Shown one piece after another: positions 1-11,090 of a DNA stretch of 64,000 nucleotides (position 1 is its first letter; the number at the start of each line of letters is the position of its first letter). The notes under the pieces are model-generated. The model was not told where the DNA came from, did not search any database, and saw nothing but the letters and a program-made list of their open reading frames with translations. Origin of the DNA: Anisus vortex (lineage: Eukaryota > Mollusca > Gastropoda > Planorbidae). Location of the stretch: assembly GCA_949126835.1 (NCBI GenBank), contig OX421507.1:13381852-13445851 (forward strand), in the 5' to 3' direction. The translations under genes were made by a program, and so were the position numbers.

Positions 1-1241
1 CGCTGGCCTGGAAAAGAAATCAAAGATTTATATAAATAATAAATCAGTGTTAATGCAATTTTAGGCACGTCTTTAACTATAAGGTTGAAATAAAGTTTTT
101 ATGAAGTGTGTGTGTGTGTGGTCGGGGTTTGGGATAAAGCATTTTAACAAAAATCAACGAAAACAACGGATATAGTAAATTAAAAAGGTTTTTCTTTATA
201 ATATTACAACCAAAAAGACGGTATTGCGGTTTTTGTTCTAGATTGTCCAGATGTGAAACCGGGTTCTAATCCTGCCGCTGCCTAACCCAAGCCATCCTTC
301 TGTCTGGGCGGAGCGTCGGTACTTTATATGACAAAGAAGCGATACAATTTTAATAAAGGCTTTCATCTTTTCCATTGAATGACAGGATGACCTTCACTAC
401 GTTGTAAAATCCCTTTCTAAAAAATACACCAAAGCTAGAGTAGATTTATGCCTAATGTGTTGGGGCATTTTCAATGGCAAAACTATAATTTACATATTGT
501 GTCAAAGTTATTATGCCTGAACAATCACACAGAATTAACTGGAAATAGAACGCAGAAATAATCCGAAGCGCTTTTAAAGACCAAGTGAAACTTTTTATCA
601 AAATTGAGTTAACAGTTGATTTTGATAGTAAATAGTGTATTCAGTATCTGAATGTTAATAAAAATCATTTATACAAAATATCAAAGATAAATTTTAAGTA
701 ATCAGTTCAATATTTGCACTTAAATGTGTGTGTTTTTCGGAGGAAAAATCCAAATCTCGTAGCAATTCGAGATGTTTTTATTTCCGGCAACATAGGAAAG
801 TGACGTAAGAGAAAGGATTTCGACTAGAAAAAAATGAAAATTATCACTTGTTTCGAATCTATTGCCACATGTTTTTACTGTTTTCCCGGTTCTTATTTTT
901 ATTAAAATGGTGTTACGAAAGTAGTTTTATTTCCATAATTATATTGGTTCTATTATTATTAATTAAAGTTCAAAAGAAATAATCTTAAACCCGAAATGTT
1001 TCCGTGTTAGGAATAAAACATGTATATGTCTAGACACTACGTCATATCATTAAAAAATGCGTCATACGTCGCACGAGGGTTTGAGATCGTTAGTGAGTTC
1101 TAGCTTGGGCGCTATTGTGTGAGGACTGTTCTTGACCACTTTCTTGAAAGATACGTTATTACGGCTTAATACTATATAAAAGAATCTCAACTGATTTAAG
1201 TTTCATCCTATACTATTGGTACCTGTATTCTGTGTCGCTGT
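1..1241. other. AT-rich flank without a recognisable gene
   Basis: No long reading frame or splice-consistent exon is seen here. A short (TG)n run lies near 107-120. A stretch near 255-275 resembles a pol III B box (gggttctaatcc) and may be a decayed SINE, but no A box or tail is convincing. The segment ends at the 4-bp target duplication CTGT (1238-1241) of the LTR element that follows. Confidence 0.4.
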
Positions 1242-1912
1242 TGTTACGAAGTTTAGTTCCATAATAAATGCGATTAGAGTTTTAATATATTTTATATTGT
1301 AAACAGAAAAGGAATCCTAGTTTTTACGTAGTTGATCACTCAGGGCACCCGTTATAGACTGTACATTTTATCTCTTTTTTTATTTTAATAGTAAGTTGTT
1401 GATCTATTGTTAAATAATTCCCCACACTACGAAAATATCTTCTAGAATATATGTATTAGTATTTTATTTACTCTTGTTTACCTCTATTTGGGTTTTCCTA
1501 ATTGTAGTTCTCCTTGTTTTGATAGAAGGAGCTTCAGTTGTTAGTCCTAAGATTACTATTTTGTTTAGTACTACTTTCTCATTCGTAACGGCTAATAATT
1601 TAGATTAGTATTCCTTCATTATAATTCTTATTTGTTTGTCTTAATTTCTTATATGTAAATAAAGTTAATTGTGTAGTTTAGTATAGGAGTTTTGTTCGTC
1701 TATTTAATATAGTTTTGTAATCATTTTAGATAAGTGTTCATTCATTCTTTATCTATTAGATTCTAACGGATATTCTTGAGTGCATACGCCATTCATTAAC
1801 CCCTAGATAAGTTTATATTTGATTGAGCCATTTCTCTATTTTATCTTAATTAAAATATCTAGTATGAACTCAGGGATAACCGTAAATAGAATTAAAACAC
1901 TTGAATGTAATA
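1242..1912 (+). repeat. 5' LTR of element 1 (671 bp)
   Basis: Direct repeat of 7057-7681. It begins TGTTACGAAG and ends GAATGTAATA, immediately followed by the primer binding site. AATAAA signals occur near 1263 and 1660. It carries a 46-bp stretch near the 3' end, absent from the other LTR. Outside that indel I count three differences. Confidence 0.93.
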
Positions 1913-1930
1913 TGGGGGCTCGTCCGGGAT
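1913..1930 (+). other. Primer binding site, tRNA-Pro type
   Basis: The 18 nt directly after the LTR read TGGGGGCTCGTCCGGGAT. This is the known complement of the tRNA-Pro 3' end, also used by murine leukaemia-type gammaretroviruses. The TGG complements the tRNA CCA end. Direct abutment to the LTR supports the LTR boundary. Confidence 0.9.
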
Positions 1931-2129
1931 TAATTTGAATTAGGGACTTAGAATTTGATTATTTTACACATTTCTAGAACTAATTTTCCTAACGTAGTAA
2001 TTTTTCTTGTCGGTGCGCGGTAGTGATTCGGTTTGTTTATACAGCTGTTTTGTGTTGTTGACCTACATTTATCTTTTGAGACTAGACCTTGTGGTTTATT
2101 AGTCTTATTGTTTTTTTTCATTCTTAGAC

Positions 2130-5100
2130 ATGGAGTTTACTGACTTTATTAAAAATCCTACATTAGAAGGTCTAGATTCTTTAAAAAGAAAAGACTTGTT
2201 TAAAATAATCAAGGAATTGGAAATAGTTTGTAAGGCAACTAGTACTAACCAGGTTTTTAAAGAACAGATCATTCTATATTATATAAATGAAGGAGTTTTT
2301 GATGTAGAACATTTAAGTTTGGTGACACCAGAAGTAGATGTTAGCCAGGCTGAGTACTTATTAAAGCAGAGAGAAATAGAATTGAAAGAGAAAGATAGAG
2401 AATTGAAGGAGAGAGAAATAGAAAAAGATAGAGAATTACAGAGAGAATTAAAAGAGATGGAGTTGCAAAATCAGTTAAAAATTAAACAGTTAGAAATGGA
2501 GAATGTTAGGAGCTCTATATCTTTTTCTACTCCTGTATCTGCTACTGCAGTTTCAGAAATGTCTAACTTCCACATGTATTGTCGTAGTGTCCCCAAATTT
2601 AGTGATCAAGACCTACCCACTTATTTTAAAAATTTTGAAATGTTGGCTGATAAATTGAAATGGCCTGAAGCCATGTTAACTACCCTTTTAAGTACAGTCT
2701 TAAATGGAAAAGCCCTGAGTGTATTTAGTTCACTCACCTCTGCAGTGCAAAGTGATTATGCACTAGTAAAAGCAGCTATCCTTAAAGCTTATGAGTTAAC
2801 TTCAGAAGCATATAGACAGAGGTTCCGAAAGATATTAAAGACTTCGCAAGAAACTTTTGTTGAATTTCTTTATAAAAAAGAAAAACTCTTTCAAAGATGG
2901 ATGATGTCTGAAAAGATCACCACTTTTGAACAATTACAAGAGCTTGTACTCAGAGAGGAACTCATGAATTCATTACCAGAGCAAATCAGAATCCATATAA
3001 TGGATCAAAATGTCAAAGACTTACGTTTGGTTGCTGAGATGGCAGATACGTATAACCTTGTGCATAGACGTTCATCCTATGGAACTGCCAGCCATCAATC
3101 TCAGAGTCCTAATAGTAATACAATTACTACTACAAGCCTTCATGCGGCAACACCAGTGAATACTGGAATTTCAACTCAAAATAAGTCCCTTAGCCCGCGG
3201 AAGAATCACCTTAATCAAAGTCTAAATCAAGATGATAGATTTGCCAAGACACGTTCAAATGTTTTTTGCAATTATTGTAGGAAACCCGGCCACTCTATTA
3301 CTCAATGTCGAAAATGCCCCAGTCGACCTTCTCAAGACTTCAAGGACTCAAAGCCCATCTGTAATGTTAAAACCGCAGGACATTTTAATCATTCACTTAA
3401 TAGTGATGAGATTACATCACTTGTAAATTTTCCAGAGTACAAAGATAATAAAATATCTTCTTCAATGACAACTGAGGACGTTCAGCCTCAAGTTAAAAAA
3501 CAATCAAATGATTGGATTCAATCATCAGCCATAGATAGTTTTTCTGTATTCATAACAGATGCAGAAATAGCTATTCCTAATCAGCCCAGTACCTCTAGAA
3601 AGATAAAAGTGTTAAGAGATACGGGATCCTCCCAATCACTTCTCCTGGACAATGTCTTAGCCTTGTCAGATGCTACTGACACAGGAGGACATATTTTAGT
3701 ACAAGGTGTGGGATCAGTGCAAACTCTGGCACCTCTACATAAACTTCAATTATCTCATGGTTTAGTTAATGGTGAGGTAACACTTGGTATAATATCAGAA
3801 CTACCAGTCAAGGATATCCAGTTGTTGCTTGGAAATGACCTAGCCGGAGGTCAAGTCTTTCCACAAATCGTTCTTCAGCCACCATTATTATCCATTGATG
3901 CACAAGAAAGTCAATCGGACTTATATCCAGCATGTGTAATTACTAGAAGCATGAAACAAGAACAAAATAACAAAGTATCTTCACCTATAAATGGTCCTTC
4001 TGAAACATCATTACTGAATAGTTTACAACTGCCTACTAATATATCTCATGCAGATTTTCGCCTTGCACAACAACAAGATCCAGAGATACAAGATATTTTA
4101 AAAAAATTGAACTCAAAGGACAATATAGAAAAAAATGTTACAGACTATTATGTACAAAACAATTTATTGTTTAAAAAGTTTACACCTGTGACTGCCTCAC
4201 CTAATGAAGCTTGGTTCGTGAAACATCAACTAATGGTTCCAAAAATATACCGACGAGAAATTTTATTATTGTCACACGATAATCCAATGTCTGGACATTT
4301 AGGCATCAGCAAAACTCTGAGGAGGATTAGAGAACATTTTTATTGGCCACATATACGAAACGATGTGGTTGAACACTGCAGGAACTGTCAAGAATGTCAG
4401 TTAGCTGGTAAGCCTAATCAGAACATTCCTAAGGCTCCCCTACAACCAATTCCAGCTTTTCAAGAACCGTTTTCTAGAATACTAATTGACTGTGTTGGTC
4501 CTTTGCCTAAGACAAAGAACGGAAATGAGTTCATGTTAACTTTGATGTGCACAGCTACTCGTTTTCCAGAAGCCATTCCCCTTCGAAATATTCGTACTAA
4601 AAATATTACCAAGGCTATGGTGAAGTTTTTTACTACATTTGGACTGCCTACCATTGTACAGACTGATCAAGGTAGTAATTTTACCAGTCATCTGTTTCAA
4701 CAGACGTTGAAGGAGTTGGGGATTCAACACATACAAAGTACTCCGTATCACCCTCAATCTCAAGGTGCATTAGAGAGATTCCATCAAACTTTGAAATCAA
4801 TGATGCGCACCTACAGTACAACCAACCCTCAATGGGATGAAGGTGTTCCTCTACTTCTTTTTGCTGCCCGTGATGCAGTACAGGAGTCTCTTGGATTTTC
4901 TCCGTTTCAGCTTGTGTTCGGACATTCTGTACGTGGTCCACTGAAACTATTAAAGGAAATATGGACAAATGACGGTCCTCAATCTTCTTCTAAGGACTTT
5001 AATGATGTCAAAGTGAAATTACATAATGTGTGGGATTTGGCCCGTTCTAATTTAGAAAAAGCCCAAAGTGACATGAAATTCAGATATGATAAGAACACGC

Positions 5101-6815
5101 GAATTAGAAGTTTTCATCCTGGAGAAAAGGTGTTAGTGTTGTTACCAGTGTTAGAAAATCCTTTGTCATTGAGATATAGTGGACCTTTCACTGTTCATTC
5201 TAAGGTTTCTGACCTCAACTATGTAATAAACACTCCGGACCGAAGGAAGAAACAACGTGTGTGTCATGTAAATTCATTAAAAAAATACTTTTCTAAGAAT
5301 GTTAGTGTTTCCATAGTTGAAGTACTTAGACCAGAAGAAACCAAACCTCAGGAACAAGATGAGACAATTATTGATAAAGTTAAACCAATGAAATTATTAA
5401 ATTCTGTTGTGTTAGATAACATTAATGATAAATTATTTCATCTCCCCAATGATCAAAAACAAATTCTGTCTGACCTGATAAAGAGTTTTACTAAAATGTT
5501 CCCTGATGTGCCAGGTCAAACTAATATAATAACTCATGATATTGATGTTGGTGATGCACCTCCAATAAAGCAACATCCATATAGAATAAACCCAGAACAA
5601 GCCAACATTATGAAAAAAGAAATTAAATATATGTTGGAAAACGACATTGTAGAACCCAGTAGTAGTAGTTGGAGTTCCCCTTGCATACTTGTACCCAAAC
5701 CAGACCATTCATTTAGATTTTGCACAGACTATCGTAAAGTCAATGCTTTGACTAAGACAGACTCTTTTCCCCTCCCTCGCATAGAAGATATCATAGACAA
5801 AATTGGTCAAGCAAAATTTGTCACTAAGTTGGATTTGTTATCAGGTTATTGGCAAGTTCCACTTACTCCCCGTGCAAAGGAAATATCTAGTTTTGTAACA
5901 CCTGAAGGTTTATATCAGTATAAGAGAATGGCATTTGGATTGAAGAATGCTCCAAGTACGTTTCAAAGAATGATTAATTACATTGTCAGTGATATTAATA
6001 ATTGTGATGCATATATTGATGATGTGGTTGTTTACTCCCATGATTTTGAAACTCATATAGGTCAACTTAATCAGTTATTTTCCAAGTTGGCTAAGGCAAA
6101 CTTGACAGTAAATTTATCAAAGACGGAGTTTTGTAAAGTATCTTTAACTTATTTGGGTTATCAGGTGGGAAATTCCCAGGTAAAACCTGTTACTGCCAAG
6201 GTTGATGCTATCTTAAATATGCCCCATCCAAGAAATTGTAAAGAACTCAGGAGATTTTTAGGGATGGCGGGATACTATAGACGTTTTTGTAGGAATTTTG
6301 CTGAAGTAGCTGAACCATTGACAAATTTGTTAAAGAAAAGTATAAAATTTAATTGGACAAATGCTTGTGATAGATCCTTTAAGCATATTAAGAATTTTTT
6401 GTCTAATTCACCTATTGTTGCTGCCCCAAATTTTGAAAAACCATTTAAACTTGCTATAGACGCCAGTGATAATGCGGTTGGTTCTGTTTTATTGCAGGAT
6501 GATGATAACAATATTGAACATCCTATAGCTTATTTTTCCAAGAAACTGAATTCTCATCAGAAAAATTATTCGACCATAGAAAAAGAAACTTTGAGTTTAG
6601 TTTTGTCCCTACAACATTTTGAAATTTATGTAAACTCTGCAATAAACCCAGTTCTAGTTTATACAGATCATAATCCCCTTACTTTTGTCAACAAATTGGG
6701 AACTAAAAACCAAAGAATTTTGAGATGGTGTTTATTTTTCCAAAATTTTAATTTAAAGATTCAACATCTAAAGGGCTCTGAGAATGTATTGGCGGACGCC
6801 CTTTCGAGAATATGA
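2130..6815 (+). CDS. Gag-Pol polyprotein of Gmr1-like retrotransposon (PR-INT-RT-RH order)
   Basis: Single 1561-residue frame. Residues 80-135 are a charged, probably coiled-coil Gag segment (repeated KE/RE blocks). The Gag core follows, then a CCHC zinc knuckle from about C380. An aspartic protease motif D-T-G has its Asp at 497. Integrase has an HHCC zinc domain at about 716-750 and a catalytic triad at about D787, D846 and E882 (D,D35E spacing). Its C-terminal part keeps the PDRRKKQRVCHVN-type segment. Reverse transcriptase follows, with the Y-I-D-D box at D1297/D1298, then RNase H (Asp near 1444, TDHNPL near 1512, ADALSRI end). Integrase lies before RT, which is copia-like order, yet all domains look gypsy-like. 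The ATG lies 200 nt after the PBS. No stop or frameshift separates gag from pol, so Gag/Pol ratio control must be post-translational or otherwise hidden. No catalytic residue I checked is missing, so it is probably competent. Confidence 0.95.
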   Translation: MEFTDFIKNPTLEGLDSLKRKDLFKIIKELEIVCKATSTNQVFKEQIILYYINEGVFDVEHLSLVTPEVDVSQAEYLLKQREIELKEKDRELKEREIEKDRELQRELKEMELQNQLKIKQLEMENVRSSISFSTPVSATAVSEMSNFHMYCRSVPKFSDQDLPTYFKNFEMLADKLKWPEAMLTTLLSTVLNGKALSVFSSLTSAVQSDYALVKAAILKAYELTSEAYRQRFRKILKTSQETFVEFLYKKEKLFQRWMMSEKITTFEQLQELVLREELMNSLPEQIRIHIMDQNVKDLRLVAEMADTYNLVHRRSSYGTASHQSQSPNSNTITTTSLHAATPVNTGISTQNKSLSPRKNHLNQSLNQDDRFAKTRSNVFCNYCRKPGHSITQCRKCPSRPSQDFKDSKPICNVKTAGHFNHSLNSDEITSLVNFPEYKDNKISSSMTTEDVQPQVKKQSNDWIQSSAIDSFSVFITDAEIAIPNQPSTSRKIKVLRDTGSSQSLLLDNVLALSDATDTGGHILVQGVGSVQTLAPLHKLQLSHGLVNGEVTLGIISELPVKDIQLLLGNDLAGGQVFPQIVLQPPLLSIDAQESQSDLYPACVITRSMKQEQNNKVSSPINGPSETSLLNSLQLPTNISHADFRLAQQQDPEIQDILKKLNSKDNIEKNVTDYYVQNNLLFKKFTPVTASPNEAWFVKHQLMVPKIYRREILLLSHDNPMSGHLGISKTLRRIREHFYWPHIRNDVVEHCRNCQECQLAGKPNQNIPKAPLQPIPAFQEPFSRILIDCVGPLPKTKNGNEFMLTLMCTATRFPEAIPLRNIRTKNITKAMVKFFTTFGLPTIVQTDQGSNFTSHLFQQTLKELGIQHIQSTPYHPQSQGALERFHQTLKSMMRTYSTTNPQWDEGVPLLLFAARDAVQESLGFSPFQLVFGHSVRGPLKLLKEIWTNDGPQSSSKDFNDVKVKLHNVWDLARSNLEKAQSDMKFRYDKNTRIRSFHPGEKVLVLLPVLENPLSLRYSGPFTVHSKVSDLNYVINTPDRRKKQRVCHVNSLKKYFSKNVSVSIVEVLRPEETKPQEQDETIIDKVKPMKLLNSVVLDNINDKLFHLPNDQKQILSDLIKSFTKMFPDVPGQTNIITHDIDVGDAPPIKQHPYRINPEQANIMKKEIKYMLENDIVEPSSSSWSSPCILVPKPDHSFRFCTDYRKVNALTKTDSFPLPRIEDIIDKIGQAKFVTKLDLLSGYWQVPLTPRAKEISSFVTPEGLYQYKRMAFGLKNAPSTFQRMINYIVSDINNCDAYIDDVVVYSHDFETHIGQLNQLFSKLAKANLTVNLSKTEFCKVSLTYLGYQVGNSQVKPVTAKVDAILNMPHPRNCKELRRFLGMAGYYRRFCRNFAEVAEPLTNLLKKSIKFNWTNACDRSFKHIKNFLSNSPIVAAPNFEKPFKLAIDASDNAVGSVLLQDDDNNIEHPIAYFSKKLNSHQKNYSTIEKETLSLVLSLQHFEIYVNSAINPVLVYTDHNPLTFVNKLGTKNQRILRWCLFFQNFNLKIQHLKGSENVLADALSRI

Positions 6816-7056
6816 GTCATTTCGCTTGATTTATATATGTAATTAATGACAGTTAGAGATGTTATATTGTTTATATTCTTAATAATTACTTATGTTTTTA
6901 TTGAAGTGATTGAATCACATTTTTGTTTTGAGTTGGTTACAAACCCTAGAGGTTGATAATTTTATTATATTGCTTAACATAAATTATTTTATTTTATTTA
7001 AAAAAAAAAAAAATTACCAATATCATTGTTAATTTTTTTTTCTCCAAGTGTAGGTG

Positions 7057-7681
7057 TGTTACGAAGTTTAGTTCCATAATAAATGCGATTAGAGTTTTAA
7101 TATATTTTATATTGTAAACAGAGAAGGAATCCTAGTTTTTACGTAGTTGATCACTCAGGGCACCCGTTATAGACTGTACATTTTATCTCTTTTTTTATTT
7201 TAATAGTAAGTTGTTGATCTATTGTTAAATAATTCCCCACACTACGAAAATATCTTCTAGAATATATGTATTAGTATTTTATTCACTCTTGTTTACCTCT
7301 ATTTGGGTTTTCCTAATTGTAGTTCTCCTTGTTTTGATAGAAGGAGCTTCAGTTGTTAGTCCTAAGATTACTATTTTGTTTAGTACTACTTTCTCATTCG
7401 TAACGGCTAATAATTTAGATTAGTATTCCTTCATTATAATTCTTATTTGTTTGTCTTAATTTCTTATATGTAAATAAAGTTAATTGTGTAGTTTAGTATA
7501 GGAGTTTTGTTCGTCTATTTAATATAGTTTTGTAATCATTTTAGATAAGTGTTCATTCATTCTTTATCTATTAGATTCTAACGGATATTCTTGAGTGCAT
7601 ACGCCATCCATTAACCCCTAGATAAGTTTATATTTGATTGAGCCATTTCTCTAAATAGAATTAAAACACTTGAATGTAATA
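7057..7681 (+). repeat. 3' LTR of element 1 (625 bp)
   Basis: Matches 1242-1912 with three substitutions and one internal 46-bp deletion (after the CATTTCTCTA segment). It is followed directly by the target duplication CTGT at 7682-7685. Confidence 0.93.
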
Positions 7682-7685
7682 CTGT

Positions 7686-8097
7686 TATATTCATAATTTC
7701 AACTTGTTGGAATAAAATTGTGTTTAACATATTCAAACAGGATTGTGGATTTCCTCTATATTAAGGTATAGTTACCTAATTCATTTACTAAACACTTAAA
7801 GCACATCCTACGAGTCAAATAAATATCAAATCTACTACAATAACACCAATACTAATTCTTGTACAACCTTGTGGGATCCAAGAGGGATGTGAATCAAAAG
7901 AATGTATAAATATTACATTTCTAAATATATTATTATACGTCAGTAGCTGATTTCGCACGTGACAATGGTTAAATATAGATTTATAGCATCGAGGTTTGTT
8001 AATTCATTTCCTTTCTAAAACGTCACTGCCGTATGAGGCTATTCCAAATCTCGTTCCTTTGAGAAAAAGCTCTTCACTTTGTCTTTAATATCGCTTA
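7686..8097. other. Gene-free AT-rich sequence
   Basis: No frame, RNA gene or repeat that I recognise, between the LTR element and the MITE copy. Confidence 0.4.
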
Positions 8098-8674
8098 ATT
8101 GACAAGTCCTAATGAGGCGTGAACTTTTGAACCCGAATGTTCGTGAACTTCCTGTTCTATTTTAAAACTAATAAACAAAAAAAGCATGCTTTTGCTGGTG
8201 TTTGACAATTGATTTCAACCTCGACGGCCAGTTGTAGTCTTTTAGAATTATACAAAGGATACAATATTAGTTATGAGGAGTCCGTTTTTAACATCAAAAG
8301 TGAACAGGCGATAATTAATACTCAAGTGTTAGTCGCGTGAGGTAAAAGTTTTATTTGTTTACAAAATAAATGAGTCAAGAGTTGCGTTTTCTTGGTAATT
8401 GAAAAACATAAAAACGAATAACAAAAATTATTTTGCATTAAGCAATAAGTTTGATATTTTAAAAAGGTGATTTTTCACTTCTGACTTTCACAATACATTG
8501 TTTTGTTTTGTAAACATCTATTGGAAATGAAAAAAAATTTTCATCCCCAACAAATTTGAGTACAACCAGTAAAGTAGCACACAGACATTGTTTCGAAAAA
8601 AATGATCGAATAAGAACGGAAATGTTTTTGCACGTGACCTTTTATGCATGCATACACGTTAAGACTTGTCCATT
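8098..8674 (+). mobile_element. MITE family A, copy 1
   Basis: About 577 bp, beginning ATTGACAAGTCCTAA and ending TTAAGACTTGTCCAT, an inverted terminal repeat of about 15 bp. The body matches 18863-19456 almost throughout, matches the right part at 46076-46324, and matches both ends of 61545-62646 in reverse. No transposase frame is present, so it is non-autonomous. No convincing target duplication is visible, so the superfamily is unknown. Confidence 0.75.
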
Positions 8675-8679
8675 GCTTT

Positions 8680-9399
8680 AATAATCACATTAATCCTCTA
8701 ATTGCGTGATTATAATCATTTCTTTATTAATCAAAACATTATTTCTCTTTTTTTTGTTGTTGCAATTTCTACACTACCGTTCATCACAAGCAGGCACGGG
8801 TTAACGTGACTAGATTAACGAGGACTTTTGTAATAATACAATATAATGGAAAATGTTTTTTTCCTAAAATCCTTTACATTACATTAACGTCGCAAAACTT
8901 TCTGATGACCGACTTTCTTTGTTTTACGACCTGACCTTTGGAAGACTAATTTGACCCACCTTCCGCTATGCTATCAAGCTCAAACATGGCACATAGATAC
9001 TAAGCCCACGACAACACAATCTGTAATTTTTTTTAGCCACATCCTTACTTCCTACACCAGAAAAAAAAAGTTTTTAACTGTTTTTTTGATTACACTCTAT
9101 GGTGTTCATTTTAAAATGATAATTGGACGCATTTTGAAATCGTTTTGGGGCCCAGATAATTGACACACATGTGTATTTTTGGGAGACGCACCAAGATAGC
9201 GATGATGATGTGATTTCCGGTATTAAGTCCTACAAAATATTATCCAAAATACTTACTTATGTGTAGGTTGTAACATATTCGGAAGTATTTTTGTAACATT
9301 AAAAAAAAAATTAAAACTACTAGCCAAACTACACTAGCTATATATAGAAGCGGCTATGGTGACGGAAAACGAAACGAAAAAGAGGCGAATGTTTGAACT
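8680..9399. other. Gene-free AT-rich sequence
   Basis: Contains only short chance frames (for example 8951-9163). No domain, RNA gene or repeat structure is recognised. Confidence 0.4.
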
Positions 9400-11090
9400 T
9401 TGAACACATACGAGAATACAGAGACATGGCCAAGATTCATTATTATACAGTCAAAAGAAACTGAAAAAAACCACTGACAAAATTGTCTCCTTTTGTAATA
9501 GAGAATGCAAAAACAATAATAGCATAAGCACACAAAACTGTAAAAAAAAAAATCAAAAATATAAAAACTAAGTTGAAGACAAATCCTGGTTGAATGTGAA
9601 AGAAAAGCAAACACGGATAATCTTTTAAGATCAACAAACATGGCGGGAATAAACATTTCAACAAAGGCTCATGGTTTTATAAACAGTTCAAGAGGAATAC
9701 TAAAGTCAAAAGGATTAGAATTTTGCACAGGTCAAGGAAAAACAGAGGAATTGAAAAGTGTGCTACCTCAGCTTTCAGAATTAAAATAAAAAAGAGAATA
9801 CAGAAATAAACACAAACACAATTCTATTAATTTTTAATACATAATAAAAAAAAGCTGTTTGCCTTCGCTGTGGAAAAGAAGGGCACGACCTAGAAACAAG
9901 TACCGCGGACATGAAATGTTTAAACTGCGGGGGACGGCAGCCATCTTTTTTTTAAAAAACTTGACCAACATAGATAGAAGAAAGAAAAAATGAAACAAAT
10001 AAAAAAAAAAAGTGTGAAAATGTTACACACCAAGAAGCAGAAAAACAAAATGTATACATGCAATCACAAAAATCTTGTATAATAATACAATATAACTATG
10101 CAGGAGCCAATAAATGTGACTTAAAGAAAACAATCAAACACGCGGAAACACAAACACCAACTTTACATGATCTATGCTACAAAGACCGAAATGGATTATT
10201 TAAAAAAAAATGGGAAAGAAATAAAATTATACCAAGCACTAATGAAAAATCAACACAATCAAATAAAGAAGGAAAGCCCCCGAAGAAGGTCAACCCAGAT
10301 AACACATCAAACAACACGCAATCAATAAATCAAAGTAAAGACTTACAAGCATAGGCTACACACATACACAAATAAAACTATATTCCAAGAAATAAAAACC
10401 AACACACAAAATTTTGTCCAAATATATACAGATGGCTCCAAAAATGATACAGCGACATCATCAGTGGCAATAACACCATACGCAAGTAAAAAAAATAATT
10501 TTTTTTTAATGAAAATGTCTCTATTTACACAGCAGAGGCTTTAGAACTTAGAAATAAGTCTGGCTTCATTGATGAAGACTTTATTATTATTGTATCAGAC
10601 TCATCATCTTGTCCAAAGGCTATAAAAACTGCAATACAAATAATACACTTGACTCAATCAATCACTACATCCAAAAGCAACAAAAACAAAATCGTTTTCT
10701 GTTGCGTTCCTGGTCACACTGGACTAGAGCGGAACGAAATAGTCGTTAGAGTAAGCTAAAGACACCTTCGTCAAGGACATAAAGTACCATTCCGATTCCA
10801 CATCAAGACATGAAACCGTTAGAAATTAGACACGCAAGACAAAATTGGACATTGCTCTTTAGAAACCGAATGCAATAAACTGCAGTAGGCCTATTTGGAA
10901 ACTCGAAAACCTGTCTTGATACGGGTCAACTCATTCGGAAGGACGAAGTTATTCTGTGCAGACTACATACGAGGCATACAAAACAAACACATTCCTTTCT
11001 CTTGAAAATGGCCCCAAGGTGTGCTTTCTGCAATTTCACCCTAACAATTTCACACATTTTGTTGCAATGTAGTATATTTTGTGAAATTTG
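9400..11090 (+). mobile_element. Decayed LINE (I/Nimbus-like) with ORF1 zinc knuckle and RNase H
   Basis: Translation in shifting frames gives LINE parts in order. An ORF1-like start lies near 9420-9480 (ARFIIIQSKETEK). A CCHC zinc knuckle lies near 9858-9945 (CLRCGKEGHDLE...CLNCGG). A basic ORF1 tail lies at 10058-10354. An RNase H domain at about 10405-10760 has YTDGSK, AEALEL, VSDSSS and CVPGHTGLERNE. A C-terminal zinc motif lies near 11015-11070 (CAFCN...SHILLQC). Endonuclease and RT are absent between the zinc knuckle and RNase H, so a large internal deletion has occurred. RNase H in a non-LTR element suggests the I superfamily, in which the snail element nimbus is known. The exact family cannot be set by eye. 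Confidence 0.75.

Larger units (their letters stand above)
1242..7681 (+). mobile_element. Gmr1-like Ty3/gypsy-class LTR retrotransposon, near-intact (element 1)
   Basis: A complete 6440-bp element bounded by two LTRs. It is flanked by a perfect 4-bp duplication, CTGT, at 1238-1241 and 7682-7685. The LTRs start TGTTAC and end GTAATA, a near-perfect 6-bp inverted terminus. Internal parts in order are a tRNA-Pro-type primer binding site, a leader of about 200 bp, one uninterrupted Gag-Pol frame, and about 240 bp of AT-rich sequence before the 3' LTR. The pol order is protease-integrase-RT-RNase H, as in Gmr1-like elements, rather than the usual gypsy order with integrase last. No clear polypurine tract adjoins the 3' LTR and no env-like frame follows pol. 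The LTRs differ by three substitutions plus one 46-bp deletion, so the insertion is young. The group assignment rests on gene order and motifs only. Confidence 0.93.

Noticed and set aside
9354..9656. 100-residue minus-strand frame rich in Phe/Cys, considered as a membrane protein
   Set aside because: The opposite strand shows LINE ORF1 motifs; the frame is a shadow of AT-rich LINE sequence.
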